Shown in pieces: positions 1-7,267 of a stretch of 37,121 nucleotides of DNA. Below the pieces are notes generated by a model, which was given only the letters and a program-made list of their open reading frames with translations, did no database searches and was not told where the DNA came from. This DNA comes from an uncultured Verrucomicrobiales bacterium. GTDB taxonomy: Bacteria > Verrucomicrobiota > Verrucomicrobiia > Verrucomicrobiales > Akkermansiaceae. Within the stretch, counting starts at the first letter, position 1. Every line of letters begins with the position of its first letter. Where the stretch lies: assembly GCA_937885815.1 (NCBI GenBank), contig CALABM010000035.1:1-37121 (forward strand). The letters run 5' to 3'. The translations under genes and the position numbers were made by a program.

Positions 1-266
1 ACAGCGAGGCCCTCGCCGAACTCCTGAGCAACACCTCCATCATCATCACCTCTGATGCCGAGGGATTAACCGCCGGCACCCTCTTCCTTGCCGGCAGAGA
101 TATTACCTCCATGCTGAGCAATGGAGAGTATAGCTATGAAGGTAATACCCTCGTATTCACAGGCACCGTCACCAACGACGGCTCACTGACCGTTCCCGAG
201 CCCACCACTGCGACACTGAGCCTTCTGGCACTGGCGGCTTTGGCATCCCGCCGCCGCCGTCGCTAA
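1..266 (+). CDS. C-terminal end of a PEP-CTERM-type exported protein (partial)
   Basis: The reading frame is open from the window edge (codons begin at base 3) to a TAA at 264-266; the start lies outside. The last residues form a classic PEP-CTERM sorting signal: a VPEP motif, a hydrophobic Leu/Ala stretch of about 14 residues, then five arginines. In known PEP-CTERM systems this tail is recognised by an exosortase, which cleaves it and sorts the protein to the envelope. The visible upstream part (LFLAGRDITSMLSNGEYSYE, then a Thr/Val/Gly-rich stretch) reads like the end of a beta-rich, autotransporter-like passenger. The protein's function cannot be told from this fragment. Confidence 0.75.
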   Translation, partial: SEALAELLSNTSIIITSDAEGLTAGTLFLAGRDITSMLSNGEYSYEGNTLVFTGTVTNDGSLTVPEPTTATLSLLALAALASRRRRR

Positions 267-310
267 AGCGACTTTGGCGTAGCGCTCAAATAAGGGCGCA
301 TACTATTAAC

Positions 311-344
311 AAAGAACCGCTACTCTCCGGAGCAGCGGTTCTTT
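311..344 (+). terminator. Stem-loop terminator after the PEP-CTERM gene
   Basis: An 11-bp perfect inverted repeat (AAAGAACCGCT at 311-321, AGCGGTTCTTT at 334-344) with a 12-nt loop lies 45 bases after the stop codon. The T-tract is short and partly inside the stem. Confidence 0.65.
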
Positions 345-472
345 GAATCTCTCGCCGAAGGCGGACAAAAGGATATAGCATTGGAAGAAAGCTTCAGCAT
401 CAATTTCGTAACTGGGGCATTTTATAACTCTTCGGAATACTCCTAGGGCATATGCAGATTGGAAAGCGCACG

Positions 473-501
473 AAAAAACGCGCCACCGAAGTGGCGCGTT
501 T
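473..501 (-). terminator. Intrinsic terminator of the minus-strand gene at 535-984
   Basis: An 11-bp stem (476-486 with 491-501) has a 4-nt loop. Read on the minus strand it is followed by a run of six T, so it is oriented to end the transcript of the secreted-protein gene. Bases 345-472, between this and the upstream hairpin, show no convincing gene. Confidence 0.85.
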
Positions 502-534
502 CTGAAGTTTAATAATCCGTGAAGCGGGGGTTCT

Positions 535-984
535 TTACTCTTCTTCAGAGCCAAGAACAGCCTTCAGGGCCACGCTGCCGTAGAAGTCATTCTCCACGAT
601 GCGGGCACTGGCGGCCTCCATGCGGGGACCAACACTCATAATAACGGGGAAGAGCTTCTGAAGAAGCATCATCTGAGACTCTTCGTCGAGAGTCTCACCC
701 ACGGATTCAAGCTTAGCCTGAGTAGCCTCAAGGTTTGCAGCAAGCTCAACCAGCTTAACAGCAGCGGCATCAGCAGAGGCCGTGTCCGTCACGCTCTCAA
801 GAATGGTCAAGGAATTATTCATCACGGCGATAACCTCTTCAACAAGGGCATCAAGCTCAGCAGCGGAGGGCGCAGCAGCGGGAGCAGCGGCGGGAGCGGG
901 TGCAGGAGTAGCTTCCTCCTGAGCGGGCAGAACGGGGCAGCAGAAAAGAGCTGCTGCAAGAATAGCGGTTTTCTTCATAATCAT
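535..984 (-). CDS. Small secreted protein of unknown function, Ala/Pro-rich N-terminus
   Basis: The product has 149 residues. Residues 1-22 form a signal peptide: basic n-region (MIMKK), hydrophobic Ala/Leu core and a probable cleavage site near LPAQ. Residues about 23-42 are a low-complexity Ala/Pro/Glu linker. The rest is predicted to be helical, with many Ala, Leu, Glu and Val and no cysteine after the signal peptide. I recognise no family. The start could be the ATG at 984 or the in-frame ATG two codons later, and neither has a Shine-Dalgarno sequence. A promoter (1046-1074) and a terminator (473-501) on the same strand make it a single-gene unit. It was kept because it has a signal peptide and both flanking signals. 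Confidence 0.75.
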   Translation of the reverse strand: MIMKKTAILAAALFCCPVLPAQEEATPAPAPAAAPAAAPSAAELDALVEEVIAVMNNSLTILESVTDTASADAAAVKLVELAANLEATQAKLESVGETLDEESQMMLLQKLFPVIMSVGPRMEAASARIVENDFYGSVALKAVLGSEEE

Positions 985-1045
985 GAAATGGGGTTAGTGT
1001 TTACCCTCAGACGCAAGCTGGCATCTGAGGAAACTCTCGCAGTAA

Positions 1046-1074
1046 GCATTAGCACAGAATCCGCCCCATGTCAA
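1046..1074 (-). promoter_or_regulatory. Promoter for the secreted-protein gene
   Basis: On the minus strand the -35 box is TTGACA (1069-1074), followed by a 17-bp spacer and TAATGC (1046-1051). It is about 60 bp upstream of the start codon. Confidence 0.6.
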
Positions 1075-1135
1075 TCAGTAGAACACAGAAAAGGGCGAAA
1101 ATGCCACAGAAGAAAACGAAAAGAGCTGTTTTGGC

Positions 1136-1163
1136 TTGCCATTCATGGTAAATCGGCTATAAT
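1136..1163 (+). promoter_or_regulatory. Promoter for the asd-ispA-tatC operon
   Basis: TTGCCA (1136-1141), a 16-bp spacer and a perfect TATAAT (1158-1163). Transcription would start near 1170, giving a leader of about 55 nt before asd. Confidence 0.65.
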
Positions 1164-1226
1164 GACGCGGGCGTGCATGCAAAACGTTGCACACGCACCG
1201 CAGAACACAGAAACCAGAATCGACAC

Positions 1227-2240
1227 ATGATGACAAATCCCCGAGTCGCAATCGTTGGCGCTACCGGTGCGGTAGGCGTCGAGCTCCTTTCCTGCCTGGA
1301 GAGCCGCAATTTCCCCCTCGCCTCTCTTAAACTTCTGGCTTCCAAACGTTCTGCCGGTAAACAGGTAGCCTTCCGCGGTGAAATGCTTACGGTAGAAGAG
1401 CTCACAAAGGATTCCTTTGCTGATGTGGACCTGGCGCTTTTCGCTGCCGGTGGTGACATCTCCCGTGAGTACGCACCCATCGCCGGTGCTGCCGGTTGCG
1501 TGGTAGTGGATAACTCCTCCGCCTTCCGTCAGGACGATGACGTACCGCTTGTAGTGCCTGAGATTAACCCGGAGGCCGCTTTCAATCACCCCCGCAACAT
1601 CATTGCCAACCCGAACTGCACCACCATCATCACCCTGATGGCTCTCTTCCCGCTTCACCAGAAGTACGGCCTGAAGACCATCATCGCCAGCAGCTATCAG
1701 GCTGTGAGCGGCAGCGGCCAGCACGGCATCACCGAGCTGGAAAATCAGGTGCGTGCCATCTCCAACGGCCACCCCGTGGAAATCTCCACGTATCCCCGCC
1801 AGATTGCCTTCAACGTGCTGCCTCAGATTGACAAGTTCGCTGACAATGGCTACACCAAGGAAGAGCTTAAGATGCTCAACGAAGGCCGCAAGATTATGAG
1901 CCTTCCGGAGCTGAAAGTGACCTGCACCTGCGTTCGCGTGCCCGTATACCGTAGCCACTCCATTTCCTGCGTGGCTCAGTTCGAGCAGCCTGTGGACGTG
2001 GAGGGTGCCCGCGCCTGCTACGAGGGCAAGCCCGGAGTAGCTCTCATGGATGATCCTGCCGCTAACGTATGGCCCACTCCGCTGGATTCCACCAATGGTG
2101 ACACCTGCTTCGTAGGCCGTATCCGCAAGGATATCGCCATTGATAACGCTCTGAACCTCTGGGTGGTGGGCGATCAGGTACGCAAGGGCGCAGCTCTGAA
2201 TGCTGTACAGATTGCAGAACTACTCGTGAACGGCAAGTAA
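1227..2240 (+). CDS. asd: Aspartate-semialdehyde dehydrogenase
   Basis: This enzyme reduces L-aspartyl-4-phosphate to aspartate semialdehyde with NADPH, the branch-point step to lysine/diaminopimelate, threonine and methionine; it is cytosolic. The 337 residues match the usual family length. Visible features are the N-terminal dinucleotide-binding loop (VAIVGATGAVG, residues 7-17), the catalytic cysteine in IANPNCTTI (Cys131), the SGSGQHG loop, and the catalytic His region VRVPVYRSHS. The frame is open further upstream, but the protein clearly begins at MMTNPRVAIVG; the ATG at 1227 or 1230 is the start, and upstream codons would lie near the promoter. It is the first gene of a seven-gene operon, and ispA follows after 10 bases. 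Confidence 0.96.
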   Translation: MMTNPRVAIVGATGAVGVELLSCLESRNFPLASLKLLASKRSAGKQVAFRGEMLTVEELTKDSFADVDLALFAAGGDISREYAPIAGAAGCVVVDNSSAFRQDDDVPLVVPEINPEAAFNHPRNIIANPNCTTIITLMALFPLHQKYGLKTIIASSYQAVSGSGQHGITELENQVRAISNGHPVEISTYPRQIAFNVLPQIDKFADNGYTKEELKMLNEGRKIMSLPELKVTCTCVRVPVYRSHSISCVAQFEQPVDVEGARACYEGKPGVALMDDPAANVWPTPLDSTNGDTCFVGRIRKDIAIDNALNLWVVGDQVRKGAALNAVQIAELLVNGK

Positions 2241-2250
2241 GCCTCCGGTT

Positions 2251-3135
2251 ATGGACATCAAGTCTCTCATTAAAAATGGCGTAGAGCTCACGGAGCAGCG
2301 CCTGAATGAGTTGCTGCCCGGCGAGGATGTATCCCCCACCACGCTGCACAAGGCCATGCGTTACAGCGTCTTTGCCGGTGGCAAGCGCATACGCCCCCTG
2401 CTCTGCATTGAGGCCGCCAAAGCCGTGTGCGGAGATGCGGAGCCGGCACTGAATGCCGCCTGCGCGCTGGAGGTACTGCACACCTACACGCTCATTCATG
2501 ATGACCTGCCCAGCATGGACAATGACGACCTGCGCCGCGGTCGCCCCACGAACCACAAGGTATTCGGTGAGGGTATCGCCATTCTGGCAGGTGATGCCCT
2601 GCTGACGGAGGCCTTTGCCATGCTGGCAAAAGTTCCCGCCAATGAGCGCTACAACGTGGGAGACTATGTAACAGAGCTCGCTTACCAGACCGGCAGCCTC
2701 ACGCTCGTGGGTGGTCAGGTGCTGGACCTTGAGGGCGAAGGCCGCAAGCTTACCCTCGAGGAGCTGCGCGCCATTCACAATGGTAAAACCACCGCCCTCA
2801 TCACAGCAGCCGTGCGTCTGGGTGCCATGGCTGCAGCTGCCACTCCCGAGCAGCTGGAAGCTCTCTCCTCCTATGGCCGCAGCCTCGGCCTCGCCTTCCA
2901 GATTATTGATGATATTCTGGATGTCACCTCCACACCGGAGGTGCTGGGCAAGAGCATCGGCAAGGACGCGAAAGTGGCCAAGGCTACCTATCCGGCGATG
3001 GTGGGCATGGAAGCCGCTCGTGCTGAAGCTCGCCAGCTGACGGAAGCCGGCCGCGCCGCACTGGATGTATTCCCCGCCGGGCGCCGTACCGCCCTTCTCG
3101 CTATCAGCGATTACCTGCTGAACCGAGACTATTAA
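2251..3135 (+). CDS. ispA: Polyprenyl (farnesyl/geranylgeranyl) diphosphate synthase, IspA type
   Basis: A trans-prenyltransferase that condenses isopentenyl diphosphate with allylic diphosphates to give C15 or C20 prenyl diphosphates for undecaprenyl phosphate, quinones and other isoprenoids. The 294-residue length is typical. The first Asp-rich motif is the bacterial long form DDLPSMD (residues 84-90), followed by NDDLRRGRPT; the second is DDILD (220-224). KRIRPLL near residues 45-51 is the conserved diphosphate-binding Lys/Arg segment. The residues before the first Asp motif (HTYTLIHDD) resemble E. coli IspA, so C15 product is likely, but chain length cannot be settled by eye. It sits 10 bases after asd and 21 before the ABC ATPase. 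Confidence 0.93.
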   Translation: MDIKSLIKNGVELTEQRLNELLPGEDVSPTTLHKAMRYSVFAGGKRIRPLLCIEAAKAVCGDAEPALNAACALEVLHTYTLIHDDLPSMDNDDLRRGRPTNHKVFGEGIAILAGDALLTEAFAMLAKVPANERYNVGDYVTELAYQTGSLTLVGGQVLDLEGEGRKLTLEELRAIHNGKTTALITAAVRLGAMAAAATPEQLEALSSYGRSLGLAFQIIDDILDVTSTPEVLGKSIGKDAKVAKATYPAMVGMEAARAEARQLTEAGRAALDVFPAGRRTALLAISDYLLNRDY

Positions 3136-3156
3136 ATTACAGAATCCACCACCGCG

Positions 3157-4173
3157 ATGGAAGGCAATATTCTTGAGGTCTCCAAGCTCTGCATGCACTT
3201 TCCTGTGAGGAATGGCTTGCTGGGCCGCAAAAAGAGTATCGTAAAAGCGGTGGATGACGTCTCTTTCTCCATAGCTCCCGGTGAGACCCTGGGACTGGTG
3301 GGAGAAAGCGGCTGCGGCAAGAGCACCATCGGCCGCTGTATCGTGAGGCTGCTGGAGCCTACCTCCGGTTTCATCCACCTCATGGGGCGCGATGTAACAC
3401 GCCGCTCCCAGTGGCGGCTTGGCGAAATGCGCCGCAATGTGCAGATGGTTTTTCAGGATCCCTCCGCCTCACTGGATCCCCGCATGACGGTGCGCCACAT
3501 CCTCTCTGAGCCGCTGGACGTACAGAAGACATGCACCCGCATATTCCGTAGAGAGCGTGTGCGCACCCTGCTGGATCTCGTAGGCCTACCCCAGACCGCC
3601 GCGGACAAGTTCCCGCACGAGTTCTCCGGTGGCCAGAAGCAGCGCATCGGCATTGCGCGCGCACTGGCTCAGAGCCCTAAGCTTCTTGTGCTGGATGAAC
3701 CGGTGAGCGCGCTGGACGTTTCCGTGCAGTCTCAGGTACTGAACCTCCTGCTGGACCTTCAGAAAGAGATCGGACTTGCGTACCTTTTCATCTCTCATGA
3801 TTTATCCGTGGTTCGGCACATGGCTGACCGCGTGGCGGTGATGTACTTGGGTAAAATCGTGGAAATGGCTGACAGTGACCTCATCTATCACGACCCACGC
3901 CACGCCTACACCCGCGCGCTCATCTCCGCCATCCCCATGCCGGATCCCACGCACATCAATCACTCCGCAGTACTGCCCGGTGATGTGCCTTCACCCATAG
4001 ACCCGCCACCCGGCAGCGCCTTCGGTCGCCGCATTAACCACCCTTATCTGGAAGCCACCTACGGCATGGACCTCACCCCGGTGGAAATTGAGCCAGGCCA
4101 TTGGGTTGCACCGGATCCCTGCGCCATCTCGCTGGGTGACCTGGCCAGACTGGGCATTGACATTTACCAATAA
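3157..4173 (+). CDS. Oligopeptide-type ABC transporter ATP-binding subunit (OppF/DppF-like)
   Basis: A 338-residue cytoplasmic ATPase that would energise a peptide importer. Motifs: Walker A GESGCGKST (49-57), Q-loop Gln100, signature FSGGQ (156-160), Walker B LLVLDE (176-181) and H-switch His214 (SHDLSVV). A C-terminal oligo_HPY-type extension (PGDVPSPIDPP, about 275-300), typical of OppD/OppF, replaces the usual cysteine-containing GCxFxxRCP stretch with GSAFGRRINHP. No permease, binding protein or partner ATPase gene is in the window, so it is an orphan inside a biosynthetic/tat operon. It lies 21 bases after ispA and 6 bases before tatC. The substrate is unknown; peptides or similar are inferred from the family. 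Confidence 0.9.
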   Translation: MEGNILEVSKLCMHFPVRNGLLGRKKSIVKAVDDVSFSIAPGETLGLVGESGCGKSTIGRCIVRLLEPTSGFIHLMGRDVTRRSQWRLGEMRRNVQMVFQDPSASLDPRMTVRHILSEPLDVQKTCTRIFRRERVRTLLDLVGLPQTAADKFPHEFSGGQKQRIGIARALAQSPKLLVLDEPVSALDVSVQSQVLNLLLDLQKEIGLAYLFISHDLSVVRHMADRVAVMYLGKIVEMADSDLIYHDPRHAYTRALISAIPMPDPTHINHSAVLPGDVPSPIDPPPGSAFGRRINHPYLEATYGMDLTPVEIEPGHWVAPDPCAISLGDLARLGIDIYQ

Positions 4174-4179
4174 ACTCCT

Positions 4180-5292
4180 ATGTTCTGGCTGCGGCAGATA
4201 TTCCGCGCACGAGAGCGCCTGCAGGTATCCCCCGAGCAAGAAACGGGCGAGATGAGCCTCATAGAGCACTTGGAAGAACTGCGTGGTACCATCATCCGCA
4301 TGGCGCTCACTTTACTGGTAGCCATGATGCTTTGCTTCAGTTTTTCCGGCAGCATGATGAACGTACTCCGCCACCCGGTGGACAGCGTGTGGGCCCAGCA
4401 TGAAAGCAGCCGCCTGCCTGATACAGTCTCAGTGGATGACTGGATAAGCGCTAAAAGCTTGGCAGCCGTGCGCACCAACCTCTCCGATGAGGCTCGCCGT
4501 CAGCTGGAATCCCGCTTTTCCCCGGCTGTGCACGAGCTGGCGGACATCGTGCCGCTGCTGCATGCCGCTTCCCTTCTGCCGGAAAACGAACGCCAAGCCT
4601 ACCTCTGCGACACCACGACGGAGGGAGCGCAGCGAACACTCGCGCTGGCACTGCAGGAAATGGGCGCCGAACTGAAAGAAGGGCGCGGACGCGAAGCGCT
4701 AAAACTCATGGGCGCTTTCCGCCCTGGTGAAGCCTTCATGCTCTCGCTTCAGCTCTCCTTCTTCTGCGGGCTCATCATCTCCTTTCCTCTGCTGATGTAC
4801 TTCCTGCTGCGTTTCATTGTGCCCGGGCTACTGGAGCATGAGAAACGCCTGCTCTACAAAAGCGTGGCCTTCGGCTTCGGGCTCTTTCTGGGAGGATGCG
4901 CCTTTGCCTATTTCGCCGTGCTGCCAAGAGTGCTGAGCTTCTTCTACACGTACTCACTGGACATGGGGATTGAGAATGATTGGCGTATAGGCTACTACCT
5001 CACCTTTGCGGCCAAGCTGGTATTTGTATTCGGCGCGGTCTTTGAGCTACCGGTCATCATCATTCCGCTCATTAAGCTGGGTATTCTTAATTACGCGCGC
5101 ATGCGCGTGACGCGAGGCTACGCGCTCATCGGCTGCTTCGGTGCGGCCCTTTTCCTCGCCCCTGCGCCAGACCCTGCTACCATGTTCATCATGGCCCTGC
5201 CCATGTACGGGCTCTATGAGCTCTGTATTATTTTCGCATGGATAGAACAACGTAAAAATCTCGCAACACCGCATGACTCCCCTGAATCCTAA
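4180..5292 (+). CDS. tatC: Sec-independent translocase TatC with an enlarged first periplasmic loop
   Basis: TatC is the multispanning receptor for twin-arginine signal peptides. Diagnostic features: the N-terminal IEHLEELRGTIIRMA (28-42) before helix 1, the FRPGEAFMLSLQLSFF segment (180-195) leading into helix 2, FIVPGLLEHEKR after it, and FELPVIIIPLIKLGI (288-302) followed by helices 5-6 with AMINO ACIDS PDP before helix 6. At 370 residues it is about 110 longer than usual. The extra residues lie between helix 1 and helix 2 (about 65-180) and are charged and helical, so the insert should be periplasmic. No tatA/tatB is present here. It is preceded by 6 bases of spacing and overlaps the next gene by 20 bases. 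Confidence 0.92.
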   Translation: MFWLRQIFRARERLQVSPEQETGEMSLIEHLEELRGTIIRMALTLLVAMMLCFSFSGSMMNVLRHPVDSVWAQHESSRLPDTVSVDDWISAKSLAAVRTNLSDEARRQLESRFSPAVHELADIVPLLHAASLLPENERQAYLCDTTTEGAQRTLALALQEMGAELKEGRGREALKLMGAFRPGEAFMLSLQLSFFCGLIISFPLLMYFLLRFIVPGLLEHEKRLLYKSVAFGFGLFLGGCAFAYFAVLPRVLSFFYTYSLDMGIENDWRIGYYLTFAAKLVFVFGAVFELPVIIIPLIKLGILNYARMRVTRGYALIGCFGAALFLAPAPDPATMFIMALPMYGLYELCIIFAWIEQRKNLATPHDSPES

Positions 5293-5713
5293 TTCCGCTG
5301 CCTGCATTCACGCACGCCGACGCTTCGTGCGTTGGGGTGTTGGCATCTGCGCCGGGCTTTACCTTATCGGGCAAGCAATCGGTTGGTACCGCTTGGACTT
5401 GCCGAATGATGCACTCGCCATTCTCATCACAGCCGCGGAGGCTCTCTTGTTTCTCCCGCTGCCTTTCATCATGCTCCTGCTCCCGGTGCGTAGCACTTGC
5501 GGCAGCATGATGCAGCTTATTGGCCTTATTTTCCCGCTATTAAATGCTGCGACCGCCTGCTTATTCTGCTGGGCCGGCGCCGGAACTCTTGCATCTTTAA
5601 GCTTTTTCTTAATCTGCTGTTGGATGGCCATTCTGAGTGTAGTGGCCTATTTTGCAATGCTCCTGCCGGGGCTTGGCATTCACCGCATTATTCGATACTA
5701 CCATGGAAACTAA
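5273..5713 (+). CDS. Four-helix integral membrane protein, unknown function (paralogue A)
   Basis: The product has 146 residues and about four transmembrane helices (about 20-41, 46-71, 78-104, 107-135). A short basic N-terminus (HARRRFVRW) should be cytoplasmic. The start codon lies inside the end of tatC (20-base overlap), and the stop overlaps the next gene by 11 bases, so translation is coupled. The loop before helix 3 and helix 3 itself (RSTCGSMMQLIGLIFPLL) match the same place in the following gene (RTSRGSLLQIIGLALPLL); I therefore call the two tandem paralogues. No known domain was recognised. The position after tatC suggests, but does not show, an envelope role. Confidence 0.8.
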   Translation: MTPLNPNSAACIHARRRFVRWGVGICAGLYLIGQAIGWYRLDLPNDALAILITAAEALLFLPLPFIMLLLPVRSTCGSMMQLIGLIFPLLNAATACLFCWAGAGTLASLSFFLICCWMAILSVVAYFAMLLPGLGIHRIIRYYHGN

Positions 5714-6269
5714 AGAGCAGCGACACCAGCAGGCTTCACCGCGCAAACTCCGCGTGCCGGGCAAGCTAGTTATCTTGCCACCACCGCCGGTGACAGCATC
5801 AGCGGAGCCGCCTCCACCACCGCCACCGTGTGTTAAACCACGTCGGCGTTTCATAAAATGGTTTCTGGCAATCACAGGGCTGATTACTCTGCTGGGAAAC
5901 GTGATTTTTTTATATAGTTGTGAGGCCGCCTCACCCGAACCGGTGACGAATATCTTACTCTGGATTGCTGGGCTCTTCATGTCTCTCGGCACATTAGGCA
6001 TGTTCGAGGCCCCCGTTTTTGCGCTATTGACCATACCGGCGCGCACGAGTCGCGGTAGCTTGTTACAGATTATCGGGCTGGCGCTTCCTCTCCTAGTAGC
6101 AGTCTTCGCCTTCCTGTGTTCGTTGGGGGACATTGACCCATCTACAGCATGGGGCTATGGCGCATTCATCAGCTTGCTCTGCGGGGGCGGAATACTCTAC
6201 TTCTATCTACCGGGCTACCTGCTTCACTTAGGGATTACACTCATCAGCAAACACCGCAACCGTTCATGA
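5703..6269 (+). CDS. Four-helix membrane protein with Pro-rich N-terminus (paralogue B)
   Basis: The product has 188 residues. The chosen start at 5703 (METKEQRHQQ) overlaps the previous stop, as is usual in this operon; the frame is open further upstream, but that would give an unlikely long overlap. Residues 1-50 are a cytoplasmic tail with two polyproline tracts (four and seven Pro). A basic segment (KPRRRFIKW) is followed by about four transmembrane helices. The basic segment and the RTSRGSLLQIIGL stretch mirror the preceding protein, indicating gene duplication. It ends in ATGA with the next start. The function is unknown; the polyproline tail could bind a partner, but that is speculation. 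Confidence 0.78.
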   Translation: METKEQRHQQASPRKLRVPGKLVILPPPPVTASAEPPPPPPPCVKPRRRFIKWFLAITGLITLLGNVIFLYSCEAASPEPVTNILLWIAGLFMSLGTLGMFEAPVFALLTIPARTSRGSLLQIIGLALPLLVAVFAFLCSLGDIDPSTAWGYGAFISLLCGGGILYFYLPGYLLHLGITLISKHRNRS

Positions 6270-7165
6270 CGAGCATCCGCAAAATACTGATTTTCTGCGC
6301 TGTTGCCACATTCACCGCGCTTATAGCCTGTGCCATACGGCATCCCGGTACATGGTTAGCGCTGCTGACATTTTACGGTCCGCCACTCATTCCGCCCTTT
6401 TTCCTGCTTGCCTTCACCAAACAAAACCGATTGGCTACCAACATACAAAAGGTGTTACTCATTGCCCCCATCGGCATTGTACTGGGCTGCTGGCTTATGT
6501 TCCTTGCCCCCACCGGTAATCCGGATGGCGTGCTCATGGGAACCGCCCTCCTCACCGTTCTCTGGGCCATAGTTACCACCCCCTTCTGCATCATTCCCCT
6601 CCTTCTCAAAACACTCCCACCCATTCCCACGATGAACAACCTCACCTTCCGTAAGGCCACTCCCTTTGACATGCCCACCCTGCGCCGCCTGTACAATGAT
6701 GTGATAGATGGCATGGAGGGCGCGGCCTCCCACGCACAATGGCACCGCGGAGGTTACCCCACGGATGCCTTTCTGCAGTCCCGCGCTGCACTGGGCGAGC
6801 TGTGGGTGGCTGAGATGGGCAAGGATATGGTGGCCGCTATGATTCTTAATGCCGAGTGCAATCCCGGCTATGCTCAGGCCAACTGGCAGGTGAAGTGCGA
6901 ACCTCACGAAGTTATGGCTATTCACACACTCGGCGTCAGCCCGAGCGTTCAGGGGCAAGGCGTAGGCAAAGCGATGGTACAAAAAGCCATTGAAATAGCC
7001 CGAGAAAATGGCTGCAAAAGTATGCGCCTAGACGTCATTGATACCAACCCCGCCGCCTGTGACTTCTACGCCCGCCTCGGCTTCATCAGCCACGGCATGT
7101 ATGTGCTGGATTATCCCGGGGCCGTTTGTACCAACTTTACCCTCTGCGAGCTGCCGCTCGTATAA
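6266..7165 (+). CDS. Membrane domain fused to a GNAT-family N-acetyltransferase
   Basis: The product has 299 residues. Residues 1-120 contain about four transmembrane helices (roughly 5-24, 33-50, 64-82, 88-113). Residues 123-299 are a GNAT domain: MNNLTFRKATPFDMPTLRRL at its beginning, a central LGVSPSVQGQGVGKAMV strand and acetyl-CoA pyrophosphate loop, and a final beta-strand region with DTNPAACDFYARLGF. GNAT enzymes transfer acetyl from acetyl-CoA to an amine; the substrate is unknown. There is no stop between the parts, and the ATG at 6632 (residue 123) could be an internal start giving a free GNAT. The gene begins in ATGA overlap with paralogue B and closes the asd operon before the hairpin at 7197-7229. 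The membrane part is weakly like the two preceding proteins. Confidence 0.8.
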   Translation: MTSIRKILIFCAVATFTALIACAIRHPGTWLALLTFYGPPLIPPFFLLAFTKQNRLATNIQKVLLIAPIGIVLGCWLMFLAPTGNPDGVLMGTALLTVLWAIVTTPFCIIPLLLKTLPPIPTMNNLTFRKATPFDMPTLRRLYNDVIDGMEGAASHAQWHRGGYPTDAFLQSRAALGELWVAEMGKDMVAAMILNAECNPGYAQANWQVKCEPHEVMAIHTLGVSPSVQGQGVGKAMVQKAIEIARENGCKSMRLDVIDTNPAACDFYARLGFISHGMYVLDYPGAVCTNFTLCELPLV

Positions 7166-7196
7166 GGCAAGCCACATTATCTCTCATAAAAGCAAG

Positions 7197-7229
7197 CGCG
7201 CTGTCTCAGCCATAAACTGAGACAGCGCG
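7197..7229. terminator. Bidirectional stem-loop between convergent genes
   Basis: A 13-bp perfect stem (7197-7209 with 7217-7229) with a 7-nt loop lies between the ends of the GNAT fusion (plus) and the beta-barrel gene (minus). Short A/T runs flank both sides, so it probably ends both transcripts. Confidence 0.75.
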
Positions 7230-7267
7230 TAAAAGTAAACTCGCGCCGGATTTCCGGCATTCGCTCA

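Noticed and set aside
306..554. An 82-codon minus-strand frame between the first two genes
   Set aside because: It spans two terminator hairpins and overlaps the end of the secreted-protein gene; no family or start signal was seen.
2062..3378. A 438-codon minus-strand open frame across asd, ispA and the ABC gene
   Set aside because: Opposes three clearly conserved genes; its translation shows no domain and comes from the high G+C of the other strand.
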